A stretch of DNA of 64,000 nt from Planctomycetaceae bacterium. Lineage in GTDB: Bacteria > Planctomycetota > Planctomycetia > Pirellulales > Pirellulaceae. Under the pieces are notes generated by a model. That model searched no databases. It saw only the letters and a list, made by a program, of their open reading frames with translations, and had not been told where the DNA came from. The stretch's first letter is position 1; every line of letters starts with the position of its first letter. The position numbers and the translations under genes were made by a program. Location: NCBI GenBank assembly GCA_027487485.1, contig JAIYDN010000012.1, forward strand, positions 186,001-250,000. Direction: 5' to 3'. Positions 1-10,203 of the stretch are shown here, in pieces.

Positions 1-165
1 GCGGCTGTCGGCGTTCTTCCCAATCGCACGTTAGAATTGAATCGAGATTGGGGTCAACTTCGTGAGCAACGAGCCGAAGATGTGATCGAAGGCAATCGGG
101 ATGAATTCGACCCAGAGTTCAGCGAGGCGATTCAAGCCTACTACCGCGCTGTTGGCAAGCCATAG
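1..165 (+). CDS. C-terminal end of an unknown protein (partial)
   Basis: Frame 1 is open from the first base to a TAG at 163-165 and encodes 54 residues ending in YYRAVGKP. The fragment is rich in Glu, Arg and Asp and reads as the charged C-terminal tail of a longer protein whose start lies outside the window. I do not recognise the family. The strongly amphipathic composition and the absence of stops support real coding, but function cannot be assigned from this piece. Confidence 0.6.
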   Translation, partial: AAVGVLPNRTLELNRDWGQLREQRAEDVIEGNRDEFDPEFSEAIQAYYRAVGKP

Positions 166-259
166 TCACAGCCTGCTGACCATCGCCGACAACGGGACCA
201 AGGTATTGATTTGGCCCACTCAGCCATGATCCATGAAGCCATGAATAGGTGCCGCGAGA

Positions 260-1408
260 TTAACCCTCGGCAGGCTGATCTTGCTGATCGAGAGCCTTCA
301 GTTCCTCGATCCAAATCCGGATATCGTTATCGTATTCGCTAGCGAGATCGCTCAAAACAAGTTGCCGGTGGAAGGAAGCAGCCCCTTCTTGAAGCAATTC
401 AGCCGCTTCTGCGCTGGGGAACCTGCGCGAAGGGTCCGGAGCAATGAGACCGCGACAGAAGTTCATCAACAAACCATTGCAGGAGACCTCTTGAGGAAAA
501 ATCTCGTGCAGGCGATTGGGCAGCGAGCGTTTCTGTTCCAATAGGGACCGAAGGGAATCGGTGTCGGCAAAGCAAGGTTGGCCTGAAAGCAATTCGACCA
601 AAACGTATCCCAACGATGCAAGATCGCTTCGGGGGGAGACAGGGGCGTTCTCTAGAACTTCGGGGGCAGCATACGCAGGCGTGCAAGTGAAGACTTGAGG
701 TTGTTTCCCCATTTCGAATGCGGAACCGATATCGATCAGTTTTGCGTGCCCTGTTCGTTTGATCATGATATTGGAAGTCTTAATATCGCCGTGAACAACA
801 TTTTCACGATGCATGGCGGCCAGACCCGCTAAGCAATCTCGCACGATGGCCACTGCCACGCCCGCTTTGAATCGAGCATGAGCTGGGCCGGCGGTTACCA
901 CCACATTATTGATGTAGTCCCATCGACGTTGCGACAACCGATTCCGTATTTTGGCCATCCGTTCCAAACGAAGCAAATCTCGAAGATCGTAACCATCGAT
1001 CCATTCCATGATCAGAATGCGAATTCGGTTGCGATCGATAAAATCATGGATGCTCAAAACACTTTCGTGTTGAATTCGAGCCACAGTGGCTGCGACCTGT
1101 CCAATGCGGGCCATTGCGTCGTCGTAGCCCGCTTGGGTTCCGAAACGCTCGGGCGAGAAAACCTTCATCGCGACTGGCAACGCAAACCCGTCAGCACCCA
1201 AGCGAGTTGAAAAAAAAACAACCCCTTGTCCACCACTTCCAAGAATGCGATCTAATTTATGGTAGGTCATCCACTGAAGTTTACGATCATCCAGTAGAAT
1301 CTGGTAGCGATTCATGAGCTCGGGATTGGCGTTCGAGCCAGAATCGCCGCCAAGCGTTCGAGTCCTAAAGTCACCAGCGAAAGTTGTCGTGTGCATGAGT
1401 TCGTCCAT
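260..1408 (-). CDS. Serine/threonine protein kinase
   Basis: A 382-residue Hanks-type protein kinase, expected to phosphorylate Ser/Thr of unknown targets. The glycine-rich loop LGSGGQGVV lies near residues 57-64, the lysine VAMK near 82, the catalytic loop HGDIKTSN near 206-213 and APE near 248-250. The metal-binding motif is DIG rather than the usual DFG, and HRD is replaced by HGD, both tolerated variants. No transmembrane segment is visible, so it should be cytosolic. About 35 residues precede the domain; a second ATG at 1396 is an alternative start. It is divergent from the secreted TPR gene at 1436, with only about 27 bases between the starts, so the promoters must overlap the two 5' ends. 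Confidence 0.9.
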   Translation of the reverse strand: MDELMHTTTFAGDFRTRTLGGDSGSNANPELMNRYQILLDDRKLQWMTYHKLDRILGSGGQGVVFFSTRLGADGFALPVAMKVFSPERFGTQAGYDDAMARIGQVAATVARIQHESVLSIHDFIDRNRIRILIMEWIDGYDLRDLLRLERMAKIRNRLSQRRWDYINNVVVTAGPAHARFKAGVAVAIVRDCLAGLAAMHRENVVHGDIKTSNIMIKRTGHAKLIDIGSAFEMGKQPQVFTCTPAYAAPEVLENAPVSPRSDLASLGYVLVELLSGQPCFADTDSLRSLLEQKRSLPNRLHEIFPQEVSCNGLLMNFCRGLIAPDPSRRFPSAEAAELLQEGAASFHRQLVLSDLASEYDNDIRIWIEELKALDQQDQPAEG

Positions 1409-1435
1409 GAGCAGAAAAAGGGCATCTGTATCCTG

Positions 1436-4162
1436 ATGGACTTCGCCCTATCTTACAAGCCTAGGAACTGGCAAATCCTAAACCTCTTTTTGTGGACGGC
1501 GTGGTTGACCAGTTGGCAAACCATGCTCGTTTCCCAAGGAGCCGACCCAGCAGACTTCAAGAATGCGCAGGCATTTGGGCCAGTTTCCTCGCCGGACTCA
1601 CCCGATGAGGACTTGATACAGTCGCTGATACAAGGTGGATTTACCGAGATGGCGATCGATATTTGCCAGGCTCGGAAGCATCTGGCGATGAATTCCCAGG
1701 CGTCGAGCGATTCGATTGCCCGTTGGAATATGCTTTTGATCCAATCTTTAGCTGCCAATGCGGTATCGAACGAAAACGTCTTCGATCGACCGGTATTGAT
1801 CGATGAAGCACTCCAGCAAGCGAATTCGATTGCAGTCGAAAACGAAGACTCCTCCCGTCATCTCTGGATCAGGTACAAATTTCAACGAAGTCGATATTTT
1901 GTTCTGCAGCGCACCTTGGCAGCCTATTTGGCAGTCCCAACGCGCGAAGGTTTGCGGGAATGGTCCTTGCAGACGATCCGAGTCTGTTTAGACCAACTTG
2001 ATGCGCTGCAGCTACAGACGAAGAACTCTCCCTTAAGGAGCGGCACATCAGGTTCCAAGGACGCGATAACGCCAGCGCAGTGGACGAGCCTAGAGAATGA
2101 CATCATTCTATTGAGAACAGATCTTCTGCTGCTGCAGGGTAGTTTTTATCCCTTGAAAAGTCCGGAGCGAATCGGGGCCGCGTCGGAGATGCTCGATTTG
2201 CTCGACAAAGCAGCCTCGCAGATCAACCGCAGTTGGGCTGGCTATCCAAGGCTCGAACTGGCTAGGTGCAACGCTTTGTTCATGCTTGGCAGATCTCAAG
2301 AATCGATGGATGAACTTCAAAAGCTTTGGAGCCGACTTTCGGATGCATCGGCGGCCAAGAGCGTGGCAACAGGTCGTTGGCAATTGGGTATCGGAGCTCT
2401 TGCAGCACAGGTCAATCGAGAACTCGGCAACTTGCGAGAATCCGATCGATGGATTGAACAAGTGGGAGGGCCTTTCCAAAGTCCCGAGTTAGCCTTGGAG
2501 CATTTTGCCAACCGTCTGGTTGTTTCCTCCGGTAGCCCCAACGGAACCAAGGCAGAAATCGCCGCACAAGAAGCTCAGCTTCAGTTAGCATTCCAGTTGA
2601 AGGCAGAAATTGGGAAGCGGTTTGGGTCCTATTGGCAACAGCGGGCCGATGCCCTTCTTGTTTCCAACAAGTCCATCCTAGAACCAACTAGCGCGACCGC
2701 TGGGAATCCAACGAAGCCCGCGACTACTACCGCGTCGCCGAATTTGCGAGTTGAGCTACTGAAGACGGAAGCCAGGCAACTGCTTACTGGAGGTCAATGG
2801 CAGAAAGCAATCGAAAAGCTCAATCAAGCAGAAATGTCCGCTGGCAATTCGGGGAACGAAACGGAAGCGTTAGAGATCGCGATGAAGTCTGCCGCGATTC
2901 TCTTAAACCAAGGACAGTCCGACGTGGCTCGTAGCGAGTTTTTTCGTTCGGCCATTGCCTACCAACGTTCCGCCAAGGCTCCGGATGCGGCCATGATGTC
3001 GGTTTGGAAAATGGAAAGCGATGTGTCGGCCGATGCAAGTTCCATGTCCGAAGCGGATCGCTTGGCCGCTAGGCAACAGCGAGTCGCAATCTATCGCGGG
3101 CGACTCGCTGAGATTCTAGCCACGTGGCCCGAGTCCATTCAAGCGAATAAAGCGGTACAAAAACTAGAGCAGTCGTTTCTGTTGGAAGACAAACTTGTTT
3201 CTCTTTTGGAGCTTTGGAGCAATCGACTGAAACAGCTTCCCGAATCGGCGGTCAGGGCAAAGGTTGGGCAGTCTTCATGGTCAACTTACGACAGGGCGTT
3301 CGCATGTTACGGATTAATTGCGGTTGCGACACGAAGTGCATGGCCGGACCGTTCTCGTTATTCCGACCAAGAACGGGTTGAAGTTCGAGAAGCTCTAGCA
3401 ATACTTCGGGAACGGATCCTCGAAAGAACTCCCTCGAATGCAAAACCCTTGACGCTCGCATGGCTCGATTCCATAGACAGTTGCATGGAATGGCCACGCA
3501 CACCGACAACCGGGATTCCCAACCCAGTTGGCCTTCAAGAACTTCCGCCTTCCCTTGGCTATCTGGAATGGGGAGAACCCAACGAAACATCCACTCAACC
3601 AGAAGGATGGGAGTTGGGCTTACCGATTGCTCTCAGCTGGATTCGCGCTGAAGTCAATTTCCAAACACAGATTCGAAAGTCCGAAGAACCGCAAGCGTTA
3701 TCGAGCTTGGTCAAGGAAGTAGATCGCTTGCAGAAACTACAGACTCAGAATAGACAATCGATCGGACAAGCGATCGGGATTAGGCAAGCCGAACAACTAG
3801 TGCGATCGATGCAATCGTATTCGATTGCAATCGACTTATGGTCTGGAGAGGAAAGGAACAAGAAGGCGACTGAAGAATTGCTCAAGGTAAGAAAAAGCAA
3901 TCCTAAAGATGCCTGGTGGTTTTATCGGAGTGCACGAATGCTCCAATCGACACCCAGTCAAAGGGAGCAAGCGATTCAACTGTATCGATCGCTGGCCAAT
4001 GGCTTGACCGCAGGGAGCGATCCTTGGCTTGCAATGCGGGCGAGAACCGCCGAAACGATGCGGCAAATGGGGGACATGAAAAGCGCTCAGGAATTGGCAA
4101 ATCTTGTCTTGGCCACGTACCCCAGCCTATCCGACGAATGGAGACGCCGATTTGCGCCTTGA
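1436..4162 (+). CDS. Large secreted TPR-like protein
   Basis: About 908 residues. The N-terminus has a hydrophobic stretch after a short basic region (residues about 10-32), consistent with a signal peptide or anchor. The rest is helical and rich in Leu, Ala, Glu and Gln, with repeated helix pairs such as the one near ALFMLGRSQESMDELQKLW that resemble degenerate tetratricopeptide repeats. These usually form protein-protein scaffolds. ATG at 1436 was preferred over GTG at 1391 because it places the hydrophobic segment at the start. It is divergent from the kinase at 260-1408. Function unknown; a periplasmic assembly or binding role is inference. Confidence 0.75.
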   Translation: MDFALSYKPRNWQILNLFLWTAWLTSWQTMLVSQGADPADFKNAQAFGPVSSPDSPDEDLIQSLIQGGFTEMAIDICQARKHLAMNSQASSDSIARWNMLLIQSLAANAVSNENVFDRPVLIDEALQQANSIAVENEDSSRHLWIRYKFQRSRYFVLQRTLAAYLAVPTREGLREWSLQTIRVCLDQLDALQLQTKNSPLRSGTSGSKDAITPAQWTSLENDIILLRTDLLLLQGSFYPLKSPERIGAASEMLDLLDKAASQINRSWAGYPRLELARCNALFMLGRSQESMDELQKLWSRLSDASAAKSVATGRWQLGIGALAAQVNRELGNLRESDRWIEQVGGPFQSPELALEHFANRLVVSSGSPNGTKAEIAAQEAQLQLAFQLKAEIGKRFGSYWQQRADALLVSNKSILEPTSATAGNPTKPATTTASPNLRVELLKTEARQLLTGGQWQKAIEKLNQAEMSAGNSGNETEALEIAMKSAAILLNQGQSDVARSEFFRSAIAYQRSAKAPDAAMMSVWKMESDVSADASSMSEADRLAARQQRVAIYRGRLAEILATWPESIQANKAVQKLEQSFLLEDKLVSLLELWSNRLKQLPESAVRAKVGQSSWSTYDRAFACYGLIAVATRSAWPDRSRYSDQERVEVREALAILRERILERTPSNAKPLTLAWLDSIDSCMEWPRTPTTGIPNPVGLQELPPSLGYLEWGEPNETSTQPEGWELGLPIALSWIRAEVNFQTQIRKSEEPQALSSLVKEVDRLQKLQTQNRQSIGQAIGIRQAEQLVRSMQSYSIAIDLWSGEERNKKATEELLKVRKSNPKDAWWFYRSARMLQSTPSQREQAIQLYRSLANGLTAGSDPWLAMRARTAETMRQMGDMKSAQELANLVLATYPSLSDEWRRRFAP

Positions 4163-4180
4163 AATCGGTCGGGAGTGGGG

Positions 4181-4214
4181 AATCGGTAGCGTGAGGGAAA
4201 TCGGTAGCGTGAGG
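4181..4214 (+). repeat. Two 16-bp direct repeats in an intergenic gap
   Basis: The 16-base unit AATCGGTAGCGTGAGG occurs at 4181-4196 and again at 4199-4214, with an 18-base period, in the 182-base gap between the TPR gene and the M61 peptidase. It may be a short intergenic repeat or a dimeric binding site. No other structure was seen in this gap. Confidence 0.5.
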
Positions 4215-4344
4215 TTAAAATCGCAAGGAATAGCGGATGAAGCACGATTTTTTGTGTCGAATTCAGTTTGGCGCTGCGACTTTAAGTTGATCGATTACCA
4301 TAGATTCCTTCCTACATCTTTGACGTTATCAGAAACACGATAAA

Positions 4345-6252
4345 ATGCGGACTCGAAATTGCATTGAAGCTTGGTTACTCCGTTTTGGAATATTGCTGAT
4401 GGTTCTTCAGGTCAATCGTGGCATGGCTGCTGACGAGAATTCGGACGAAAGAGCAAGTGTCCAGTATCGACTTTCGTTTCGCCAAGCAGACACTCATCGT
4501 GTCGATATTGAGATGTCGGTTCCGACGGATGGAAAAGAGCAAATTGAATTGATGATGCCGGTCTGGACACCGGGCAGTTATTTGGTCCGCGAGTATGCTC
4601 GCCAGGTGGAGCAGATCAGTGCATGCAACGGTTTGAATCAGCAAGAACTAGATATTCGAAAGTCGGACAAAAATCATTGGTTGGTAGCATGCCAATCCGC
4701 AGAGGAAGTGGTTGTTCGATATTCGCTTTACTGCAGGGAAATGAGTGTTCGGACCAACTGGGTGGAACGCGACTTTGCTTTTTTAACCGGGGCCGCCACC
4801 TTTCTTACTCGTTCGGACATGTTAGACCATCCGCATTTAGTACGAATGGATGCGTTGCCCCATTGGCCGAATGTTGCCACAAGTTTGCGAGAATGGAAGC
4901 CTAATGATCCATGGACTCGAATCGCCTCGAGCTTTGACGAATTGGTGGACAGCCCCATTGTTTTGGGAGCTATTGATATTCAGTCGTTCGAATGTGGAGA
5001 CGCCAAGCACCATCTAGCGACATTAGGGGGTGAAACGTTCTGGGATACGCCGAGCGCTGTGAAGGATGTGGCCAAGATTGTAGAGACCGAACAAAAACTT
5101 TGGGGCGATATTCCCTATGGCGAGTATTGGTTCTTGAACCTTGCGACCGAGTCCGGTGGAGGGCTCGAACATGACAACAGTTGCGTCTTGATGACCGGAC
5201 GTTGGACTCAGCGGCAAAAATCCAAGTACTTGGACTGGTTGGGCTTGGTGTCCCACGAGTTCTTTCACACCTGGAATGTTCGTCGATTGCGCCCCAAGGT
5301 GTTAATGCAGTACGACTATAGCAACGAACAATATACTCAAGAACTTTGGGTCGCCGAAGGAATCACTAGCTACTATGACGACTTGATTGTGGCCCGCGCG
5401 GGATTATTCAAGCCCAAGGAGTATTTGGATCGCGTCAGCAAAAGCATTGCCTCCGTTCAAACAGCCCCAGGTCGATTAGTACAATCGCTGCGAGACAGCA
5501 GCTTTGACAGCTGGATCAAGTTCTATCGCCCGGACGAAAACGCCAACAACAGCCGAATCAGCTACTACGTGAAAGGATCGTTGGTTGGAATGCTGTTGGA
5601 TACCAAGATTCGGTCGAATACAAATGACCAAAAGTCGCTCGATGATGTCATGCGTTTGTTGTGGAAAACGCATCGCGAAACGGGCTATACCAACGAAGAT
5701 TTTGCGGCCGCCGTTGCTGAAGTATCCGACGATTCCGTCAAACGCTGGCTAGAGCAAGTGCTTGATTCCACCAACGAGCTCGACTATGACGACCTGTTGG
5801 AATGGTATGGGCTGGAATGGAAACTGCGTGATTCCGATAAGGAGAAAGACAAAGACAAGGAAAAAGAGCCTGCCGTCGAGCGTCCTGCTTTTGGGAATGT
5901 CTACGTAGGACTGGATCTAAAAGCAGAACAAGGTCGCGCGATGGTCGATAAGATCACGCGAGATTCGCCCGCAAGTATGTCGGGAATTTTGGTAGGGGAC
6001 GAGCTGATCAGTTTCGATGGCTTTCGAATAACCACCGAAGGCTGGAACGAGCGTCTGAATTTGTACAAGCCTGACGATGTCTGCAAATGCTTGCTCGCTC
6101 GACGAGGAAAGATTTTGGAGCTACCGATCCGGTTGGCAGCGCAACCCGAAAATGGTTGGACGCTGGTTCGAGTTGCTAAGCCTACCGAGGACCAAGAAGC
6201 TCACTGGCGATCTTGGCTAAATATGCCATTGGTTGAGTCCGATGCCCCTTAG
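4345..6252 (+). CDS. M61 family (glycyl aminopeptidase-like) metallopeptidase with PDZ domain
   Basis: A 635-residue exported protein with a signal peptide ending near AMAADE (residue about 28). The N-terminal half is the M61 beta-sandwich with the typical VWTPGSYLVREYARQ segment. The zinc site is HEFFH at residues 304-308, with the third ligand likely in VAEGITSYY near 338, and a GGGLEHDNS motif lies upstream. A charged Lys/Asp/Glu linker leads to a PDZ domain near residues 530-600 (NVYVGLDLKAEQGR, then SPASMSGILVGDELISFDG). Family members are metallo-aminopeptidases or endopeptidases acting outside the cytoplasm. The stop overlaps the start of the histidine kinase gene, so the two are probably cotranscribed. 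Confidence 0.92.
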   Translation: MRTRNCIEAWLLRFGILLMVLQVNRGMAADENSDERASVQYRLSFRQADTHRVDIEMSVPTDGKEQIELMMPVWTPGSYLVREYARQVEQISACNGLNQQELDIRKSDKNHWLVACQSAEEVVVRYSLYCREMSVRTNWVERDFAFLTGAATFLTRSDMLDHPHLVRMDALPHWPNVATSLREWKPNDPWTRIASSFDELVDSPIVLGAIDIQSFECGDAKHHLATLGGETFWDTPSAVKDVAKIVETEQKLWGDIPYGEYWFLNLATESGGGLEHDNSCVLMTGRWTQRQKSKYLDWLGLVSHEFFHTWNVRRLRPKVLMQYDYSNEQYTQELWVAEGITSYYDDLIVARAGLFKPKEYLDRVSKSIASVQTAPGRLVQSLRDSSFDSWIKFYRPDENANNSRISYYVKGSLVGMLLDTKIRSNTNDQKSLDDVMRLLWKTHRETGYTNEDFAAAVAEVSDDSVKRWLEQVLDSTNELDYDDLLEWYGLEWKLRDSDKEKDKDKEKEPAVERPAFGNVYVGLDLKAEQGRAMVDKITRDSPASMSGILVGDELISFDGFRITTEGWNERLNLYKPDDVCKCLLARRGKILELPIRLAAQPENGWTLVRVAKPTEDQEAHWRSWLNMPLVESDAP

Positions 6253-8074
6253 ATTTCTGAAACCAATCGGAATACTGGAAAATGGGCTTCTAGCGACTTC
6301 ATGGAAATCGATAGCTGGTTTCACACTGATTGGACTTGGTCTAGCGATTTTGTTTTTGTCGGCGCGATCTTCGTTGCAGAAACAACAATGGCAAACGACT
6401 CAAGAGAGGATTGCAGCTTCGGATCTCGAGGCTATCTGTCGTATTCTTCAGGCTAACCCAGACTCGCTCGCAGAACGAAAATCGGGCGGCGTTCCTCTGG
6501 TGGAGGACGCTCGCGTTTCAAGCACGATCGATCTCTTGGTCCAGGGAGAGTTGGTATGGGCTGATTCCCAGGATTTGCAGAGCCAAAGCAAACAGCAGCC
6601 CCAAAACAAACAAGGTAATGCTTTAGCCCTTTGGAGCACAGAGCCCAATCAATACCTTCGGCTTCGCATCGCTAGGAATCAGGCTAGCCAGGCCACATTG
6701 CCCAACCAGGCTTCCGACTATGATCTTGCGTTGATTCGCAGGTTCTCCGCAGCAGAAGTGGATCGTTTGCTTGGTTGGGATTGGTTTTTAGCCACATGCA
6801 TTTTGGGCCTTGCATTCTGCAGCGGCCTTTTGGTTTCTTTGGCAGGGCACCGACGCCTGGAGCTCATTAGTTCCTTGAGAGACTGGTCCCAAAAGTGTTC
6901 CTTCAATCTGGGGAAAGTCCAAACAAAACAAACAACCGCTCCCCTTCAACGATTGGATCCCGTTGTCTTCCAGGTGGTTGAGCGGGTGTGGTCTGAAGCA
7001 AATCAGCGTCTTTTAGCGATCCAGCAGTCAGCCGACCAATCGTCTCGCGTTATGTTCGCCATGCCGGTCGGGGTACTAGCCTTTGATCATCAATTGAAGC
7101 TCCTTTTCGTAAATCGAGCTGGTCGCGAGCTCCTTGGATTATCAGAAGCGGTACGTCTTGGCCAATCCTTGATCGAAGTGGTTCGCTTTCCACCCGTTGT
7201 TCGTTTGATCCAGAAAACGTCGGACGATCAATTGCCTGAAGAAGCGGAGATTGAAATTCCGATGAGCCAAGCAACCCTTCGATTGCGAGCTCATCCGCTG
7301 AAGGCCTCCAACTCGAACGATCCGAATACGCAATCGAGTGGCATCTTGATCACGGTTACGGATGAGACTCGTTTGAAGATTCTGGAAAATGCCCGACGTG
7401 ACTTTACCGCCAATGTTTCTCACGAGCTGAAAACACCTCTGTCGGCCATCAAGGCTTATTCCGAAACCTTGTTGATTGGAGCCTTAGAAGATCCTGAAGC
7501 CAGTCGACGTTTCGTGGAACGTATCAGCGAACAGGCACATCGGCTAGATGTTCTGATTCGTGATTTGCTTCATCTAACGAAGCTTCAATCGCAGCCTGAC
7601 AAACCCCCGCTTACTTCGCTCAAGATTGAAGACGTTCTCAAAACTTGTGTCGAAGAACATCGCACGATCGGAGGGGCCAAAAACATCTCCATCGATATCA
7701 AAGAGGTTGATGGAGAATGTCGCGTGAAGGCTGACTTGGAATCACTGAGAACGGTACTGAGCAATCTTCTGGGAAACGCAGTACGTTACAATCGTCCCGG
7801 AGGTTGGGTCCGCGTTTCAACTCAAACGGAGCCAGGCAAGATCGTGATCAAAGTCACCGATAGCGGCATAGGCATCCCGCCCGAAGACCTGGATCGCGTT
7901 TTTGAACGATTCTATCGAGTCGAAAAAGCGAGAAGCCAGGATGCCGGCGGAACTGGGCTTGGATTGGCGATTGTCAAGCACTTGGTGCAAGCCATGCAAG
8001 CCGATATTGTTGTCCGGAGCGAGCTCGGCAAAGGGAGCGAGTTCGAGCTTCGGTTGCAGTCTGCGGAATCTTAG
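6242..8074 (+). CDS. Sensor histidine kinase, PhoR-like
   Basis: A membrane-bound two-component sensor. Two transmembrane segments (about residues 17-40 and 180-203) bracket a periplasmic domain of about 140 residues. A PAS-like domain follows (AMPVGVLAFDHQLKLLFVN), then HisKA with the phospho-acceptor in VSHELKTPLS (H about 394). HATPase_c carries the N box LLGNAVRYN, G1 DSGIGIP and G2 GGTGLGLAI. The layout matches PhoR/WalK-type kinases. ATG 6242 was chosen; TTG 6233 is also in frame. It overlaps the M61 peptidase by 11 bases. No response regulator is in the window, so it is locally orphaned. It ends convergently with the HDOD gene, overlapping by 4 bases. Confidence 0.92.
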   Translation: MPLRFLKPIGILENGLLATSWKSIAGFTLIGLGLAILFLSARSSLQKQQWQTTQERIAASDLEAICRILQANPDSLAERKSGGVPLVEDARVSSTIDLLVQGELVWADSQDLQSQSKQQPQNKQGNALALWSTEPNQYLRLRIARNQASQATLPNQASDYDLALIRRFSAAEVDRLLGWDWFLATCILGLAFCSGLLVSLAGHRRLELISSLRDWSQKCSFNLGKVQTKQTTAPLQRLDPVVFQVVERVWSEANQRLLAIQQSADQSSRVMFAMPVGVLAFDHQLKLLFVNRAGRELLGLSEAVRLGQSLIEVVRFPPVVRLIQKTSDDQLPEEAEIEIPMSQATLRLRAHPLKASNSNDPNTQSSGILITVTDETRLKILENARRDFTANVSHELKTPLSAIKAYSETLLIGALEDPEASRRFVERISEQAHRLDVLIRDLLHLTKLQSQPDKPPLTSLKIEDVLKTCVEEHRTIGGAKNISIDIKEVDGECRVKADLESLRTVLSNLLGNAVRYNRPGGWVRVSTQTEPGKIVIKVTDSGIGIPPEDLDRVFERFYRVEKARSQDAGGTGLGLAIVKHLVQAMQADIVVRSELGKGSEFELRLQSAES

Positions 8075-9000
8075 ACAGAAGCGGACGATTCGGCCAGCCA
8101 GATGGACAGTGTCTTTTCAGGGACCTGAACTTGTAGCAGTGGTGCAAATTCAGCGAAGGATGTATCAACGGCAGATAACAGCAGATGCAGATCGATCGAT
8201 TTGCCTTGCGAGACCTTCTCCACTCCTGCTAGAAATTCGTTCTCTTCATCCCATTCCGAATCTTTACAGGATGGTAGCAACGAAGCTAAGGCAACACAGG
8301 CCGCATCATAGCGAGGCTTAGGACCATCGAGCAGTTCATCTAAAGCAGGATGCCGTTCGATCAGGATGGCGAATTCTTCTGGAAGCCGCCAGTTTCGGCA
8401 CAATGCAGCAGCCGCTTGTGCGTGATCCCAGCCAAAAGTCTCTTTTTCCAAGGCTGATAGTCGTACTTTTTCTTTGGCTCGTCGTGTGATCAATAATTCG
8501 TACTGCTCTGGCATCGCCTTCAGCAATAGCGGAATCGCCATGTCTTGCAACAAAGCTGCGGCAAAGAGATCTTCTGAGTTCGCAATCTTCAATTCACGGC
8601 CAAGACTGCGTGCAAAAACGGCGCGACGCAACGAGTCTTGCCACAAGCCTTTCAAATCGAAGGGACCAAATTTTGGATTGGGAACCAACGAAAAAACGGC
8701 ACTCCAAAGTGCAAAGTTCTTGATCGTTCGCACTCCGACAAGCGTGAGTGCTTGCTGAATGGATGCAATCTCACGTGAAAAACCGAAATAGGATGAGTTC
8801 ACAAAGCGTAAAATTTGGCCCATCAAACCAGCATCAGCTTCGATGGGTTTCGCAAACTCAGCAGGGCCGTTCTTTGCATCTTGCGAAAGCTCCAACAGGC
8901 GCATCGCGCTTGTTGGTAAAGCTGGCAATTGGGTGTTCGCGAGTACTTCGTCAAGACTTCGAAAATTCACTTGATTGGTCACGATCAACTCTTTGTTCAA
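8071..9000 (-). CDS. HDOD domain protein
   Basis: A 309-residue cytosolic protein with an HDOD domain from about residue 20: LPALPTSAMRLLELSQD, then LRFVNSSYFGFSREIASIQQALTLVGVRTIKN, the classic signature. HDOD proteins are noncatalytic HD-like modules found in signalling, often c-di-GMP or chemosensory related. No GGDEF, EAL or receiver domain is fused here. It converges on the PhoR-like kinase with a 4-base overlap. A functional link with that kinase is possible but only inferred. Confidence 0.9.
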   Translation of the reverse strand: MNKELIVTNQVNFRSLDEVLANTQLPALPTSAMRLLELSQDAKNGPAEFAKPIEADAGLMGQILRFVNSSYFGFSREIASIQQALTLVGVRTIKNFALWSAVFSLVPNPKFGPFDLKGLWQDSLRRAVFARSLGRELKIANSEDLFAAALLQDMAIPLLLKAMPEQYELLITRRAKEKVRLSALEKETFGWDHAQAAAALCRNWRLPEEFAILIERHPALDELLDGPKPRYDAACVALASLLPSCKDSEWDEENEFLAGVEKVSQGKSIDLHLLLSAVDTSFAEFAPLLQVQVPEKTLSIWLAESSASV

Positions 9001-9369
9001 CTGCGGAGGAAGCTAGGTAAAAAGCTCAGTTCAATGAGACTCGCTAGAAACATAGGTCGGTATTTTGTAAATGCAAAAAATTCTCTTGCGGTCGCCATCA
9101 AATTGGACCTACGGAAAACCGCGTTCGGAATAAATTCAGACCACCGAAGGGACCACTCGCTGAATCGAACAAGGTAAGAAACTGTGCTTGAGATGAACGC
9201 CTGACCACTTGTAACAGTCGTACCACCTGGGCGGACATGGGCAATACTTTCAGCGCGATTGTGGCCACATAAACTACTCAAAGCGAAAACTTGAAAGGTA
9301 ATAGTTTGCGTTGCGTTGTCATTGTTGGATAACCAAGTCCCAGATTTTCCCCGTCAATCGATACATTCC
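9001..9369. other. Intergenic region between HDOD and ABC transporter genes
   Basis: About 370 bases between two divergent genes. It must hold both promoters, but I see no convincing consensus pair, RNA or repeat. Minus-strand and plus-strand frames of 80-95 codons exist but look non-coding: no family resemblance and atypical composition. Confidence 0.5.
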
Positions 9370-10203
9370 ATGGAACTGGTTCAAGTTCAGAATCTTTGCA
9401 AAAGTTATCCTGACGCCGAATTGGGTGAATTCAAAGCATTGGACAACATTAGTTTTGTCGCGCGAGCAGGGGAGGTCTTTGGTCTGCTGGGTCCAAATGG
9501 AGCAGGAAAGACGACGGCTCTTCGAATTCTTGCAACGATTCTGCAACCATCGTCAGGGACGGCAAAGGTTTTCAACTTTGACGTCACGACCCAAGCCGAT
9601 TACGTACGACATTCGATCGGGTTTGTCTCCAACAACACAGCCATCTACGACCGCATGAGTGCCTGGGAGATGGTGGAGTATTTTGGTCGCCTGTATGCAT
9701 TGCACAGCGATCATCTCTATCCACGCATGGAAAAGATTTTTCGCAAGCTTCAAATGGACGAGTTTCGGAACTGTCCGGGCGCAAAAATGTCTACAGGCAT
9801 GAAACAGAAAGTGTCGATCGCTCGCGCGCTGATTCACGACCCGCCCGTACTGATCTTCGATGAAGCATCGCTAGGCTTGGATGTGATGGTGGCTCGAGCA
9901 CTTCAGGCGATTGTGCTTGATCTAAGAGACCAAGGCAAATGCATTATCTACTCGACACACATTATGCGAGAGGTGGAGCGTTTATGCGATCGAGTCGCCA
10001 TCGTTTACAAAGGCAAAATCCTTGATACAGGTACATTGCCGGATCTCGCCAACCGCCATAATCAGAATGACTTTGAAGAGCTGTTCTTTGAACTGCTCAT
10101 GCAAGAAGATGTTGACTTGCGAATGCAGCGCTCACCGGTCAGCCTACCAATTGCTGGCGTTTCTCCTGCCCTTCGTCCTTCACCTTTTGGGAGCAACCGA
10201 TGA
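9370..10203 (+). CDS. ABC transporter ATP-binding protein, NatA-like
   Basis: About 277 residues. Walker A is GPNGAGKTT, the Q-loop lies in IGFVSNNTA (no clear Gln), the signature is the diverged [18 protein letters not shown], and Walker B is [13 protein letters not shown] with the catalytic Glu retained and the usual PTT replaced by ASL. The switch His is in [15 protein letters not shown]. This pattern fits NatA-type exporters of the CcmA group. ATG 9370 was chosen because it begins the conserved domain (MELVQVQNL); a longer in-frame start at 9316 adds an unconvincing 18 residues. The 3' end overlaps the permease at 10200 by 4 bases, so the pair is translationally coupled. Confidence 0.9.
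   Translation: MELVQVQNLCKSYPDAELGEFKALDNISFVARAGEVFGLLGPNGAGKTTALRILATILQPSSGTAKVFNFDVTTQADYVRHSIGFVSNNTAIYDRMSAWEMVEYFGRLYALHSDHLYPRMEKIFRKLQMDEFRNCPGAKMSTGMKQKVSIARALIHDPPVLIFDEASLGLDVMVARALQAIVLDLRDQGKCIIYSTHIMREVERLCDRVAIVYKGKILDTGTLPDLANRHNQNDFEELFFELLMQEDVDLRMQRSPVSLPIAGVSPALRPSPFGSNR

Noticed and set aside
8997-9281. 94-codon minus-strand frame before the ABC transporter gene
   Set aside because: No family resemblance or export signal, lies in the intergenic gap of divergent genes and overlaps the HDOD start.
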